NCBI GenBank assembly: GCA_001805055.1
Contig: MHDZ01000042.1
Span: forward strand, 1-36,052
Direction: 5' to 3'
From: Nitrospirae bacterium GWC2_57_13
GTDB taxonomy: Bacteria > Nitrospirota > UBA9217
Length of the DNA stretch: 36,052 bases
The translations under genes were made by a program, and so were the position numbers. Below the pieces are notes generated by a model. That model searched no databases and was not told the origin of the DNA. It was given only the letters and a program-made list of their open reading frames with translations. Position 1 is the first letter of the stretch. Every line of letters starts with the position of its first letter. Below are positions 7,493 to 17,196 of the stretch, piece by piece.

Positions 7493-9319
7493 TTAACGGA
7501 ATTTCCTGAGCTTCTTTGCGAGCGATGTGGTCTCGTCGAGCAGCGCCTCCACCTCATCAAGCCCCCGGCCCCAGAATCTCTTATCCGAGATGTCCACGCC
7601 GAGCTGTGAAAAGATATTCTTCGGAGAATCCGACACGCCGGCGGCCAGGAAGCCCTTCACTTTGGTGATGAAACCGGCGTCCTGCCGCACGGAATGCTGG
7701 AGCGACTTTGAGATAAGCAGGCCGCTGGCGTAGGAGTACACATAGAAGAACGAGCGGATGTGGCTCCAATAGACCCACCAGTTCTCAGATCCCTTTGACT
7801 GCGCGACAGCATCGCCCATATAGAAAGCCATATGGGTCCTGAACAGCGCTCCGATCTCCTCCTTCGAGAGATAACCCTTATTCCGGAACGCTGCATGCAG
7901 CTCCTGCTCGAAGCGGTAGCACGCCACCTGCCGGAAGATGGTGGAGACATCATCATTCAGCTTCATCATCATGACGGCAAGCCGCTGATCGTCGTCGGCA
8001 TCCCGCATCACTTCGCGCAGCACAAAGTCCTCGAGGAACGTACTCGCCACCTCGGCCGTTGACATGGGCGACCCGAAGTTCAGCGCGTTCTGGCGGGACC
8101 GCATCAGCTCATTATTGATCCCGTGCCCCAGTTCATGAGCAATGGTCAGCACATCATGCAGCTTGTTCGTGTGGTTCAGGAGTATGAACGTGGGCTGCGA
8201 CAAGAGGTGGTGCACGCAGAAGGCGCCGCCGGTCTTCCCTTTCCGCGGAAAAACATCGATCTGGCCCTTCTGGAGATAGCCGTCATAGATGCCCGCGAAC
8301 TCGTCATCAAGGCCGCGCATCACGCGGAGCACCAGTGCGCTCGCATCAGAGAAGGGATAGGACCCGTCGATCCTGCCGTATTCCACGTTCCGTTCATGAT
8401 ATTTGAGACGCCTTACTTTTAGCAGGCGGGCCTTCAGCCGATAGTACCGGCGTGCGATATCGAACCGGTCCGAAACAGCGGCTATGAGCGAATCCACCAC
8501 GTCGCTCTCGATATCATCGCTTATGTGGCGCCCCAGATCGGGCCGCGCCATGCCGCGCAGCTCATCGTCCACTTTCTTGTTCGCCAAGACTGAGTTGAGC
8601 TCTGCCTCGGCCACCTCCACGTTCTTCCCAAGGATATCATTAAACGCTGCGGCTGCGGTGTCGCGCACACTCTTTTTCTTGCTGTTCATCAGGGTCAGGA
8701 TGTCCTGCATGGTCCTGGCGCCGCGCGTGCCGTCCTCAAGCAGTACGATCCGCTCTTCCTTCGAAAGAAATCCGAAGATCATCTTGACCCAGTTGGAGTG
8801 GGACGTGGACGTCTTGAGGTTCAGGACCTTTTCCTCGGCCTCGCTCAGGAGGTAGCGGGACTGGGCGAAAATCCGGCTCAGAAAATGGCGGTACACGCCG
8901 AGGCTTTCGGCGTTCAGGAACCGCTCCTGCTGGTCCGGCGGGATCTTTGCGATGCGCAGAAGGAAGAACTGGCTGTCGTTCCCGATCTTCTTGCTGAACT
9001 CCTCGATCTTGTTGTACTTCGCCTTGAGCTTCGGGTCATTCTGGTCCTGCTGGGTCCGGAGCCAGATATAGTACCCGGCGTCGCCGTCAGCCCCGTACTG
9101 GCGCTGCCATGCTTCATAGTCGTCCAGGGCCTGGCGCATGACCGCCGGGTCTGTCAAATAATCGGTGCGGTCCTTCCATGCGTCAATGAACGCATAGCTT
9201 CGCGCGCGTACCTCTTCCAGGTTCCGCTCGATGGCGGGATCGTCATCGCACTGGAACAGGGAGGAAAGGTCCCAGGTTATATTCTTGCTGCCAGCCGATA
9301 GCCTGCCGCTCTTTTTCAC
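7493..9319 (-). CDS. pepF: M3 family oligoendopeptidase (PepF-like)
   Basis: A 608-residue M3B-type metallopeptidase, the usual length for oligoendopeptidase F. The zinc site is intact: HELGH at residues 395-399 in TIAHELGHGINNELM, and the third ligand Glu near residue 423 in MSTAEVASTFLEDF. The C-terminal WWVYWSHIRSFFYVYSYASG block matches the substrate-binding His/Tyr region of the family. It cleaves short peptides in the cytoplasm. The start is a GTG at 9319 with AAGGAGG 6 bases upstream. It leads a two-gene minus-strand operon with the HExxH protein. The region just upstream marks the left boundary of the defence island. Confidence 0.92.
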   Translation of the reverse strand: MKKSGRLSAGSKNITWDLSSLFQCDDDPAIERNLEEVRARSYAFIDAWKDRTDYLTDPAVMRQALDDYEAWQRQYGADGDAGYYIWLRTQQDQNDPKLKAKYNKIEEFSKKIGNDSQFFLLRIAKIPPDQQERFLNAESLGVYRHFLSRIFAQSRYLLSEAEEKVLNLKTSTSHSNWVKMIFGFLSKEERIVLLEDGTRGARTMQDILTLMNSKKKSVRDTAAAAFNDILGKNVEVAEAELNSVLANKKVDDELRGMARPDLGRHISDDIESDVVDSLIAAVSDRFDIARRYYRLKARLLKVRRLKYHERNVEYGRIDGSYPFSDASALVLRVMRGLDDEFAGIYDGYLQKGQIDVFPRKGKTGGAFCVHHLLSQPTFILLNHTNKLHDVLTIAHELGHGINNELMRSRQNALNFGSPMSTAEVASTFLEDFVLREVMRDADDDQRLAVMMMKLNDDVSTIFRQVACYRFEQELHAAFRNKGYLSKEEIGALFRTHMAFYMGDAVAQSKGSENWWVYWSHIRSFFYVYSYASGLLISKSLQHSVRQDAGFITKVKGFLAAGVSDSPKNIFSQLGVDISDKRFWGRGLDEVEALLDETTSLAKKLRKFR

Positions 9320-9355
9320 TATCCGCCTCCTTCAGAAGCCTCTTTCGTATTTCTG

Positions 9356-9513
9356 TTAAGCATCACCACTACTCAGCCCGCGAAACAGCGTCCCCGGCCT
9401 CCGCGCAAACCACTTGTGTACCGCGATAATAGGCCGATAGTTCTGCTGAATCTGCTTTTCACGGAGAGCCAGAGACGAGATGAATGATATGTCGAATTTC
9501 TTTTGATGGACAT
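9356..9513 (-). pseudogene. N-terminal remnant of a DNA methyltransferase (DUF1156-like type)
   Basis: About 50 codons encode KKFDISFISSLALREKQ, then QNYRPIIAVHKWFARRPGTL and FRGL before diverging to a stop at 9356. The LREKQIQ...HKWFARRPGTLFR string is the hallmark N-terminus of large site-specific DNA methyltransferases related to DUF1156 proteins, which run to several hundred residues. Everything after the first ~45 residues is missing, including the catalytic and AdoMet motifs. The ATG at 9513 is one base out of frame; one extra A in the run just after it would give a start reading MSIKKKFDIS. It lies downstream of jetD in the same direction and is interpreted as the decayed last gene of the defence island. 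Confidence 0.7.
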
Positions 9514-9829
9514 AGAAAGTACTGAAAAGTGCGGCTGTCGTTTGCTCAAAGACAGTACAATAATTGAGGGGTAAATGCAAGAATATTGAGATTGATCGGA
9601 TAATCGAGAGCCCAACAGCCATTCAAGTAGAGCGAGATCTCCTGGTTTGGACAAAGCATGGCCAAGAAGAGGTAATTCAATTCAAAAGGCGTAACTCCAG
9701 AGACTCCCTGCGGCAAGCAACTGCGGATTTCCCCGTGCCGGTCAATAATAATCGCCGAAACGCCGGTGGTGGTGAGCCATTAATCCGGGATCCCTTTTCG
9801 ACCACTGCTTTCGGTTTCACCTGTTGTAT
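9514..9829 (-). other. Non-coding or degraded stretch between jetD and the methylase remnant
   Basis: No recognisable gene was found here. Both strands hold weak frames of 70-120 codons without credible ribosome-binding sites. One on the minus strand would read LTTTGVSAIIIDRHGEIRSC but has no start codon, and a plus-strand frame from a TTG at 9564 runs into jetD. The composition is more AT-rich than the flanking genes. It probably holds decayed material that once followed the Wadjet operon. Confidence 0.4.
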
Positions 9830-11005
9830 CTACGTGAGCGCCGATAACGCAGACTCCACCCAGCCGAAGCCAATCCTTTCTTGTTCAAGACGCAGATTCT
9901 TGCGTATTCGGTTGTCTCGCAAATCATCATAGAGCGCTCTTTCTTCCGGATTCAGCCTAGGCAAGTCGCGTAACGTCTGTTTCTCTTCCTCACCCCATAG
10001 CGTCTCAAATGCCAGCAAAGTGTTGCGGTCCATCAAAAAAGACTCAACGTGGTTAAAGTGACTGCGTAACTGATCAAGAATTGCGAAGCCGTGGGTGTCA
10101 ATATCGCCCCAGTAAAATATGCGGCAGCGCGAAAGCCATTCGGCTTTACTCAACATCTCGAAACCATATCCCCCACCGAAGATAACCAAGCTGTCCTTGA
10201 CCTGCGGAAAGGCCAAGAAGTTGATCTCGTTCTCAGTGATGAAAGCACTCGCGACATTGGGATCAAGTCGTGCAAAGTTTTCAGCATCAAGAGTGATGTC
10301 CTGTACAGGGGTGCCTGGCAATAGTGTATGCTCGGGATCGAGACCGCGGAAGCGGATGCGCACCGGTTTATCACAAAATCCATAACGCTTTGCGAATTGG
10401 CTTGTACCGGAAGCTGACGGTTCAATTACGGCTGGGGGCAAGACGATATCCAGCAACTCTGCGAGCACGCCGCGATGGGCCTCAATGAACTTGCTGTGCA
10501 CCCCTGGGATGTCTACTTGTCTTAGGTAAACGCCTGGGCGTGAATGGACCTGCAGCCAAGCGACGATTTCCAGCAACCGACTCCACTCGTTGGAAAGTTC
10601 CAACGCGAGCATTGGCCGTTTAGCCAGCCAACCCAGCAATCGCGGCTGGCGCTTGCGTGTCACGTCGATCAACGCAGCAAAACGGGCGACATCTCGTTGC
10701 TTACCGATGAGCGCCAGCGCATCGTCGACGGTATCGATCCATATCTCCTGGGGTACGGCGTTTGCGCCGAACACCCGGTGCTTGAACTCCCGCATCTCCA
10801 CCCGGCAGTGATGCATCACCCGAAGCTCGCTGATCCAGGTGCGCACCTCTTCAAAACGGTCTGCCATTTCTGCTGACGTAGGGCCTTTGAGCGCCAAACG
10901 CTTTGGGAACAGCGACGCTTCCGTGACAAGACTGGCCAGCAGTTCCCCCCGGTCCCATAACTTTTGCATCTGGGCGCGAAGGTCAACAGGTCTCGTCCAC
11001 GTCAT
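9830..11005 (-). CDS. jetD: Wadjet nuclease subunit JetD (DUF3322 + DUF2220)
   Basis: A 391-residue protein with an N-terminal DUF3322 arm region and a C-terminal DUF2220 domain, the TOPRIM-like nuclease of type I Wadjet (MksG/EptD equivalents). Catalytic-type residues are present: the glutamate cluster [12 protein letters not shown] (ENE at ~258-260) and the metal-binding DxD in [10 protein letters not shown] (Asp301, Asp303). In the known system, JetD cuts closed circular plasmids after the JetABC motor has extruded DNA loops. The ATG at 11005 overlaps the jetC stop by four bases (ATGA), indicating translational coupling. The length is normal and no truncation is seen. Confidence 0.93.
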   Translation of the reverse strand: MTWTRPVDLRAQMQKLWDRGELLASLVTEASLFPKRLALKGPTSAEMADRFEEVRTWISELRVMHHCRVEMREFKHRVFGANAVPQEIWIDTVDDALALIGKQRDVARFAALIDVTRKRQPRLLGWLAKRPMLALELSNEWSRLLEIVAWLQVHSRPGVYLRQVDIPGVHSKFIEAHRGVLAELLDIVLPPAVIEPSASGTSQFAKRYGFCDKPVRIRFRGLDPEHTLLPGTPVQDITLDAENFARLDPNVASAFITENEINFLAFPQVKDSLVIFGGGYGFEMLSKAEWLSRCRIFYWGDIDTHGFAILDQLRSHFNHVESFLMDRNTLLAFETLWGEEEKQTLRDLPRLNPEERALYDDLRDNRIRKNLRLEQERIGFGWVESALSALT

Positions 11006-14000
11006 CCGGCTAACCTCGCCTTTTCCGCGCGGTATTCCTCAATAGAGAGATTACGCAGCTTAGACGCTCGACCTTCCTCATTCTGAACAAACCCCACGCT
11101 ACAGACGAAGGGTTCGATAATGTGAATTTTTTGCAGAGGCGTAACAATCAGAATCTGCAAGTTGAGTTGGGCGAACAGTCGCAAGCCGTACTGTGCGGAT
11201 TCATCTGATCCACGCCCGAAGGCCTCGTCAATGACCACGAAACGGAAGGATCGGGACCGTACCGCTCCCCATTCAAGACCGAACTGATAGGCCAGGCTCG
11301 CCGCCAGAATAGTATAGGCCAGTTTTTCTTTTTGACCTCCCGACTTGCCGCCCGAATCGGAATAGTGGTCGTATTCGCTGTTGTCCTCGCGCCAGCGCTC
11401 ACTGGCGGCAAACACAAACCAGTTGCGCACATCGGTGACTTTGGCGGCCCAGCGACGATCTAACTCGGATAGTCCCTCTCGTCCGCGAAAGCGTTCAATG
11501 ATTTGTTTGACCTGCACGAACTTGGCTTCGGAATATTGGGCATCGTCGGAGCCGGTCAGCGCCCCTTCGGTACAGGCGCGCAGGTTGGCCTGGAAATCGC
11601 GGATTTCGGCATCTGGAGTCGGCTGAGCTTCCAGCACGATATAGCGGCCCGCGTTGTAGTCGATCTGAGTGAGCGACTCGTTGATGCGCGCGATACGCTC
11701 CTTGATCGTTTCCCGCTCACGAGCCAACTGCGACTGGAAATTCGCCACCTCGCGGATGGTGTTCTCGTTCAGCAGTTGCTTGAAGCGCGCTTCGAAGCGC
11801 GGAAGATCATCGGTCTGAAGAGAGTCAAGCATGCTTCGGTATTCGAAAGCAGCGTCAATGCTTGCATCTGCCTCTGAAGTTTCAAGTTTGAATTCCTCTT
11901 TGTAGGAGGTCATCGCCTTGACGATCCGCTCCCCCAAATTGCTGAGCTTCCTGCTTTCGTTGTCGATTTGCTTTTGCAGCCAGTCGCGCATTTCGCGCTC
12001 GCGGTTATCGCAGGATTCGACAGTGATCAGATGCTCGCCCAACGCCTCGCTGCGCACGGTGTCGAGTCGCTCGAAGTACGCGGAGTGGGCAGCAGTGGAC
12101 GGTTCATCCAGTACCGCCTGCGTTTGAGCGCGCAAGGCTTCGGCATCAGTCTTTTTCTGCTCGGTTTTGGAGCGCTTGTCCTTCTGTTCTTCCAGCTGGG
12201 TTTCCGTGCCTTTCAATGCTGTAACGACCTCATTCAGCCGTTCGGTCAATTGCTTCAGCACATCGGAGGCGGATTCCAGCTTTTGCTTTTCGTCCGTAAG
12301 CCGGGCCACCTCCTGGGCAAGGGACTGCCAGTCGAGTTCATGGAAATCGGCATACTCGTCGAGTTTCGACAACGCCGTGAGACGCTCCTTAAGTGCGTTC
12401 TGTTCGGCCTGGATCTTGCCGATGAGGCTGCCCAACTCGCCCAGATTCGCCTCCATTTTTTTTATTTTGGCTTCGAGCGCGGCGATCTTTGCCCTGTTGG
12501 TCCAGCCCAGTACGTAGCGGCTACGGTCATCCAGCCGGTGGCGGTCGTCTTTCTCGTGACGCTCGCCGGGCGCTTTAATCTGGCCCGCACGGGTGATGGC
12601 GCGGATCTCACGGCGAAACTGTTCCTGCGTCACGCAGCAGGCCACATTGAAACGAAGGGCTAGCTCGCGTTCCAGCCAATCGTAGAAAGGAGAGTCTGGT
12701 TTGACGGCCAGTTTGCGCGCCAGGGAATCCTTGTGCAGGCTGGGCAGCTCCTCACGAGAACTCTGTCGTATCCGGAAATAGACCAGGCGCCCCCTGAGGT
12801 GAGTTTTATCGACCCAATCCGCCACCTCCGCGTAATGTTCATCAGGCACCAGAAGAGACAAACCGAAGTTACGCAAGAGCCGTTCGGCGGCCCCTTCCCA
12901 CTCCTGCTCATCGTCGCGCACTTGCAGCAATTCGCCCGCAAAGAGCATATCCGCCTCAGGCATACCGAGTGCTTTGCATAAGGCGGTCCGCATGGCCACC
13001 TGTTCAGCAGGGATGTTGCTGCGCCGAGCTTTCAGACTATTGATTTCAGCAATCAGGTCATCGTACTTTTGCTTGCCCTGCCTGAAGCCATACTCCTGCT
13101 CCTTTTCCTGGTTCTGAAGCTCTGTCTCGGCATCCTGTGCCGCACCGGTCAAGGCCGAAAAGCGCCGCCGCTGCCCAACAAAACCAAGCTCATCTACAGA
13201 TGGACCTTCACCGCAAGCCCGCGCCAGTTCGGCGTACCGCATTGCTTTACGCTCACGCGCCTGGCGCTCCAAGTCCTTCTGGCGGATTTCGGCAGCCAGC
13301 CGCTCCAAACGGTCGCCGCCGTTGTCCGCAATACTTTGCTTGAGCCCGCTCTCGCTGACCCGCTGCGCATCACGGAGTTCCTCGATGCGCTTGACCTTGG
13401 TGTCTTGCCGCCCCCATTCATCCGCAAGGCTGGCGATACGTTTATCCAAAAGCCCGCGTTTCAGACCCGCAAAGTAGGGTCTGAGTGCCTCGCGGCAGGC
13501 GCGAAGCGCATCTACTTGCGAGACAAGCATTGAGTGGCGCTCACAGTCGGTAACCAGCGGCGAGAGCAGTTCCACTTGACGCTTAGCCTTCAGTACGGCC
13601 TCGTGCGCTCGGTTCAGGTCATCGAAGTGGCCGATCAAGGCCGTGATGCGCGGTGCTACATCAAAAGGTTCGAGCATATGGCTGCGGACGAAATCGGTCA
13701 GGTTCCCCACCGATTTCATCGACACCGTTTGATGAAACAGCTCCAGCGCCTGTTCGTTCTCGATACCGAAGCGACGACGGAACCAGGCGCCGTAGGGCGG
13801 GAAACTGTCAAACACCTCTGCGCCCAGTCCACGCACTTTCTTTCGCAGTGCAACGATATCCGTGCCAAAGTGGGCGAAGTCTGTCGCAATCGACAGGGCA
13901 CGTTCCGCGCAGACAAAAAAACGCGCGGGTTGCCCTTGGCGCTCTGTCATCCAGAAGACCTGAGCCAGCGTCACCGTCTGGACGTAGCCCGCGTTATGAA

Positions 14001-14376
14001 AAACTCCAAGGATCACTGAGTAGTTATTGTGATCGCGCAGCGCCACGGGTTTGGCGGCGCCGCTCGCCTCATTGCGCTCGGACTTGTAATGCCCGAGCAC
14101 GTAGGATCGCAGCGTACGCTCTTTGTTGTCGGCCCCGGCGGCCTTGTTGTAGGCAATGCGGTGCGCCGGCACCAGCAGCGTCGTGACCGCATCCACCAGC
14201 GTCGACTTGCCCGATCCGATATCTCCTGTGAGCAACGCATTCTTACCGTCAGGATTCAGCGCCCACACGCGGCCATCGAAGGTGCCCCAGTTGAAAATTT
14301 CCAGGCGGTGCAAGCGAAAGCCCGAGAGCGCATCGTCGGCCGCAAAATCCAATCCCATGGTTTGCGCGTCATTCAT
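11002..14376 (-). CDS. jetC: Wadjet SMC-like ATPase JetC (COG4913)
   Basis: A 1124-residue SMC/MukB-like ATPase. Walker A is at residues 51-59 (GDIGSGKST) in a domain opening [17 protein letters not shown]. Long charged heptad-type coiled coils fill the middle, for instance the [19 protein letters not shown] and [19 protein letters not shown] parts. The ABC signature ([12 protein letters not shown], ~1008-1019) and Walker B with catalytic Glu ([11 protein letters not shown], ~1043-1052) close the head. It is the motor that extrudes DNA loops together with JetA and JetB. The ATG at 14376 is chosen because it overlaps the end of jetB by eight bases and keeps the conserved N-terminus; an upstream extension of 64 residues is only jetB read in another frame. 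Confidence 0.95.
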   Translation of the reverse strand: MNDAQTMGLDFAADDALSGFRLHRLEIFNWGTFDGRVWALNPDGKNALLTGDIGSGKSTLVDAVTTLLVPAHRIAYNKAAGADNKERTLRSYVLGHYKSERNEASGAAKPVALRDHNNYSVILGVFHNAGYVQTVTLAQVFWMTERQGQPARFFVCAERALSIATDFAHFGTDIVALRKKVRGLGAEVFDSFPPYGAWFRRRFGIENEQALELFHQTVSMKSVGNLTDFVRSHMLEPFDVAPRITALIGHFDDLNRAHEAVLKAKRQVELLSPLVTDCERHSMLVSQVDALRACREALRPYFAGLKRGLLDKRIASLADEWGRQDTKVKRIEELRDAQRVSESGLKQSIADNGGDRLERLAAEIRQKDLERQARERKAMRYAELARACGEGPSVDELGFVGQRRRFSALTGAAQDAETELQNQEKEQEYGFRQGKQKYDDLIAEINSLKARRSNIPAEQVAMRTALCKALGMPEADMLFAGELLQVRDDEQEWEGAAERLLRNFGLSLLVPDEHYAEVADWVDKTHLRGRLVYFRIRQSSREELPSLHKDSLARKLAVKPDSPFYDWLERELALRFNVACCVTQEQFRREIRAITRAGQIKAPGERHEKDDRHRLDDRSRYVLGWTNRAKIAALEAKIKKMEANLGELGSLIGKIQAEQNALKERLTALSKLDEYADFHELDWQSLAQEVARLTDEKQKLESASDVLKQLTERLNEVVTALKGTETQLEEQKDKRSKTEQKKTDAEALRAQTQAVLDEPSTAAHSAYFERLDTVRSEALGEHLITVESCDNREREMRDWLQKQIDNESRKLSNLGERIVKAMTSYKEEFKLETSEADASIDAAFEYRSMLDSLQTDDLPRFEARFKQLLNENTIREVANFQSQLARERETIKERIARINESLTQIDYNAGRYIVLEAQPTPDAEIRDFQANLRACTEGALTGSDDAQYSEAKFVQVKQIIERFRGREGLSELDRRWAAKVTDVRNWFVFAASERWREDNSEYDHYSDSGGKSGGQKEKLAYTILAASLAYQFGLEWGAVRSRSFRFVVIDEAFGRGSDESAQYGLRLFAQLNLQILIVTPLQKIHIIEPFVCSVGFVQNEEGRASKLRNLSIEEYRAEKARLAG

Positions 14377-15010
14377 TGACAGCCTCTCCGGAGGTCGCGC
14401 CGAGTTGTGCCTGATACGCCGCCAGCCGCGAATCGAAATCAGCCAGCCATTGCGCGTCCACAAAAGCTTTGAGGATGCGTCGCACCTCGAACATTGCCGA
14501 TTGCCCCGCGCTCGGTTTAAGCCTGCGCAGGAATCCCAATTCAACGATTTTGTTAACATGCGTTTCAATCTGGTCGATCAACCTGGCTTCATTGCTGCTT
14601 TCGGGCAGGAACACCCGGACCAACTCGATGAGATCATCACGGGAAAGAACAAGGCGCGTGTCGCCGCCGCTCGCGTCGAACTCGGCCAGCTTTTTGCGCA
14701 GCAGCGCCAGCAGCAAGCTCACCGGAAACGACAGCGGACGCCTCGCCACCAAGCGCGGCAGCTTTGGGGCTGCGTCATCTTCGCTTTCCTGGCGCGAGCG
14801 CAAGAAGGCATAGCCCTCGGCCTCGTCAAACACCAGTTCCAGGCCAAGGATCGCCACATAGTCGCGTACACGGGCTTGCAGCTTGAGCAAGGCACTCCAA
14901 AGGTCGGCGTCAGCTTCCTGATAGATCACTCCTTTGAGTAAAATAATAACCAAAGCCGATAAATCTTTCGTTGCTAAGGCGTTTTCGAGTTCTTGTTCCG
15001 CCATTCTCAC
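14369..15010 (-). CDS. jetB: Wadjet subunit JetB (DUF4194, MksE-like)
   Basis: A 213-residue kite/winged-helix-type accessory subunit of the JetABC condensin. Recognisable parts are the N-terminal [20 protein letters not shown], the central [20 protein letters not shown], and the region [20 protein letters not shown]. These are characteristic of DUF4194 proteins, which bridge the JetA kleisin and the JetC heads. The start is a GTG at 15010 overlapping the jetA stop by four bases; an ATG two codons later (15004) is an alternative. It lies in a tightly packed operon where all four genes overlap, so near-stoichiometric coupled translation is likely. Confidence 0.92.
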   Translation of the reverse strand: MRMAEQELENALATKDLSALVIILLKGVIYQEADADLWSALLKLQARVRDYVAILGLELVFDEAEGYAFLRSRQESEDDAAPKLPRLVARRPLSFPVSLLLALLRKKLAEFDASGGDTRLVLSRDDLIELVRVFLPESSNEARLIDQIETHVNKIVELGFLRRLKPSAGQSAMFEVRRILKAFVDAQWLADFDSRLAAYQAQLGATSGEAVNE

Positions 15011-16461
15011 CTCACAAAGATCACGCGCGGCAAACGCGCCTGTTTCGCAGATTCCTGGCCAACCGGCCCTTCACGGCACCAGACGATTGTCTCTGTCACC
15101 TCTTCATCCACCACACTCTTGAAGACGTCACTCGCAAGCTGCAAATACGCCACCAGTTCCGCCAGTCCCTGCCGTAGCGGCTGCATCTCGCACAGTTCAC
15201 GCAGGGTAATTTGCGAACGATCCTGCAGGGCGTGGCGAATATGCCTGGCCAATTGTGTTTTGTCGATCACCACCTGAGCGTACAGCGCTGCAGCATCCAC
15301 TTCGGCGTCGCCTGACTCCAGCTCGATATCGGCAATCACTGGCTTGATGGCTGGGGTGTAGAGCGGCCGTTCCATCGGCAAATCGATGTCCGCGGCGGTG
15401 TCCGCACTGTTCATCACCTCACCCGGTGGCAGTGACTCTCGCAGTGCCAGGGCCTTTGCCTCGATGCCGTGCAGGATATCCATGATGCGGCGGTTCTCCA
15501 GCCAGGCCTGGTCGTCCAGAAAGCGCCGCAACTGCTGCGAGAGCTGGGCTACCGTGCGTTGAGTGTGCTCGCCGGCCTCCAACCAATCGTAATGCACGCG
15601 GCGGGTCCGGGCTTCGGGCTTGAGCTCGACGACCGGAGGCAGGGTCAAGACGCGCTCAAGCAGCGCCGACAGTTCTTCCTGCCGGCTGCCGGACATCAGA
15701 AAATCCCAAAATGCGCGAAAGCTCTGCCCCTGCTCCGAATCGGCAATCGCATCGCGTTCGCCCATGATTTCTTGCAGCAGCGCGCCTTTTGAACCCTCCC
15801 ACAGCGCGATGCGCTCCCGTACGCGCCGATCCAGCCTGCGAAAGTTATTCTCCACCTCGCGAAAATCGGTGAGCAGTTCGCGCGATAGATGTATAAACTG
15901 TTGAAATCGGTCTTTCAGCGCTGTGTCGTCCAACAGCGGAATGTCACCTGACAAAACGCGGGCGATTTCGACGTCAATCTCATCGCGCCGCTTATGCAAT
16001 TCCGCTATGCGTGCTTGCGGGTCAGTTTCACTGCCCGCGCTCATCTGCTTGAGCAGCTCGAATAACGTGAGCAGACGCGATTCGGTCCCCACGAAGCTGC
16101 GCTCGGTTAGCGTCTCCAACCAAACAATCGCCTTCTCCACCGCCGGGGTCAGGTCGAAATGCGGCTCGTCCGACCCGTGCATGTAGAATTTGCGCAGCCA
16201 ACCCTTCTCAGCATCCGCCCAGTCGTTGAGATAATCGAGCGCAGTCTTTGGGAATACATCCGCTCCCAACCGTTCGCGCAGGACAAACAGCTCATCCTCA
16301 AGAGCTTCAGCTAAACTCGACTGAGCAATCACTCGCACATTGGGGGCGATAAAGACGCGCTGCAGAAAACTCGCAACCAACGGCGCATGATCCGAGCGCA
16401 ATAACCGCCACGCAGGGTGGCTCTGTCGCAACAGGCCGAGGGTGCCGAAGTCGAGGGTCAT
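15007..16461 (-). CDS. jetA: Wadjet kleisin-like subunit JetA (DUF3375, MksF-like)
   Basis: A 484-residue DUF3375 protein, the first gene of a type I Wadjet operon. The N-terminus FGTLGLLRQSHPAWRLLRSD and the following HAPLVASFLQRVF block are typical, as is WLRKFYMHGSDEPHFDLTPA around residues 88-107. It is the kleisin subunit that dimerises and links the JetC heads. The ATG at 16461 is preceded only by a weak AAAGG about 10 bases upstream. No convincing promoter was found in the 94 bases before it, which contain a short GGGAC/GTCCC inverted repeat. Expression may therefore come from the promoter at 17555-17584 in front of the MNT gene. Confidence 0.93.
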   Translation of the reverse strand: MTLDFGTLGLLRQSHPAWRLLRSDHAPLVASFLQRVFIAPNVRVIAQSSLAEALEDELFVLRERLGADVFPKTALDYLNDWADAEKGWLRKFYMHGSDEPHFDLTPAVEKAIVWLETLTERSFVGTESRLLTLFELLKQMSAGSETDPQARIAELHKRRDEIDVEIARVLSGDIPLLDDTALKDRFQQFIHLSRELLTDFREVENNFRRLDRRVRERIALWEGSKGALLQEIMGERDAIADSEQGQSFRAFWDFLMSGSRQEELSALLERVLTLPPVVELKPEARTRRVHYDWLEAGEHTQRTVAQLSQQLRRFLDDQAWLENRRIMDILHGIEAKALALRESLPPGEVMNSADTAADIDLPMERPLYTPAIKPVIADIELESGDAEVDAAALYAQVVIDKTQLARHIRHALQDRSQITLRELCEMQPLRQGLAELVAYLQLASDVFKSVVDEEVTETIVWCREGPVGQESAKQARLPRVIFVR

Positions 16462-16555
16462 ACGATGGGTGCCTTTTACTCTGAAACGATTAGCGGCTTA
16501 TGCTGTCGAGGGGACGGCGGAGGGGACGTTGTGTCCCGGATGAACTTCCCCCCTC

Positions 16556-16788
16556 TTATGGTTCTTTTACCATGTATCCCCGTTTGTGCCCTTCGGTGTC
16601 CGCCCGATGCGCCGCAAGGTCGGCTGCGACGGCGGTCACTGTATCTTTGATTTCACCGATCTCGCCTTGCATGCGGTCCATTTTCTCCGGGAGCATTTGG
16701 TGCCCTTCCGCGACCAGTTGCAGCTTGTGTTGGAACTCCTCGGAGAGAATGCCCGTCTGCGGGCAAAAATCGTTTTTGCTCTCCTCAC
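16556..16788 (-). CDS. Small coiled-coil-like protein ending in HRADTEGH...VKEP, start uncertain
   Basis: A minus-strand frame of about 70 residues between the HEPN gene and jetA. It reads GILSEEFQHKLQLVAEGHQM, then a helical MDRMQGEIGEIKDTVTAVAA segment, and closes AAHRADTEGHKRGYMVKEP. The heptad-like pattern suggests a dimerising helix. The HRADTExH...VKE ending is that of a family of small uncharacterised bacterial proteins that I recall but cannot name. The frame is open upstream but has no usable start. A GTG at 16788 is one base out of register, and one extra base in the A5 or T5 run shortly after it would restore a full gene. An in-frame internal ATG (HQM) would give only 46 residues. 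Function unknown. Confidence 0.55.
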
Positions 16789-16797
16789 GACGCCGCT

Positions 16798-17196
16798 TTA
16801 TCCGCTCAGTTCCCGGATGACTTTTTCGATTGTCTCTACGAACTTCCGCGCTTCTTCAAGCCAGCCTCGGACTTGCTCTTTTTCAAACCGCACCAGGTCC
16901 GCATAGTCGCCTTTCTGGCGGTTGTCGAACAGTTTGTCGAAGGTCTGCCCTATGTCGATGCTCACAATACCGGTTTTCACGAAGTGCTGGTGAAATAACG
17001 AACGGACGCCGCTATGTTTTGCGGAAGCGAGATCGCGGATCAGGAGAAGCGCGGTAACGCCGTAAAAGCAGGCGTAATAGACGCGGTTCACGAAGGTATT
17101 GATGTGGTTTCGTTCGAGGAGGAGCGCCGCTTCATCGAGCGCTTCGCGGGCGCGCTGCAACCGGTACGCTATAAGCGTGCGCGTCTCGGCGGTCAT
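16798..17196 (-). CDS. HEPN domain protein, toxin partner of the MNT pair
   Basis: A 132-residue all-alpha HEPN protein. The characteristic helix reads INTFVNRVYYACFYGVTALL, giving an Rx4-6 type NRVYYACFYG centre as in HEPN ribonucleases and HepT-like toxins. The C-terminus (RFEKEQVRGWLEEARKFVETI) is the family's last helix. In MNT-HEPN pairs the HEPN member is usually an RNase toxin silenced by AMPylation by its partner. The start at 17196 overlaps the end of the MNT gene by four bases (ATGA), so the two are coupled. It precedes the small coiled-coil gene and jetA in the same direction. Confidence 0.85.
   Translation of the reverse strand: MTAETRTLIAYRLQRAREALDEAALLLERNHINTFVNRVYYACFYGVTALLLIRDLASAKHSGVRSLFHQHFVKTGIVSIDIGQTFDKLFDNRQKGDYADLVRFEKEQVRGWLEEARKFVETIEKVIRELSG

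Noticed and set aside
9564-9932. A plus-strand protein of about 120 residues
   Set aside because: It starts at a TTG without a convincing binding site, runs antisense into jetD and resembles no family I know.
14377-14568. A 64-residue N-terminal extension of JetC
   Set aside because: It is jetB read in another frame; the conserved JetC N-terminus starts at 14376.
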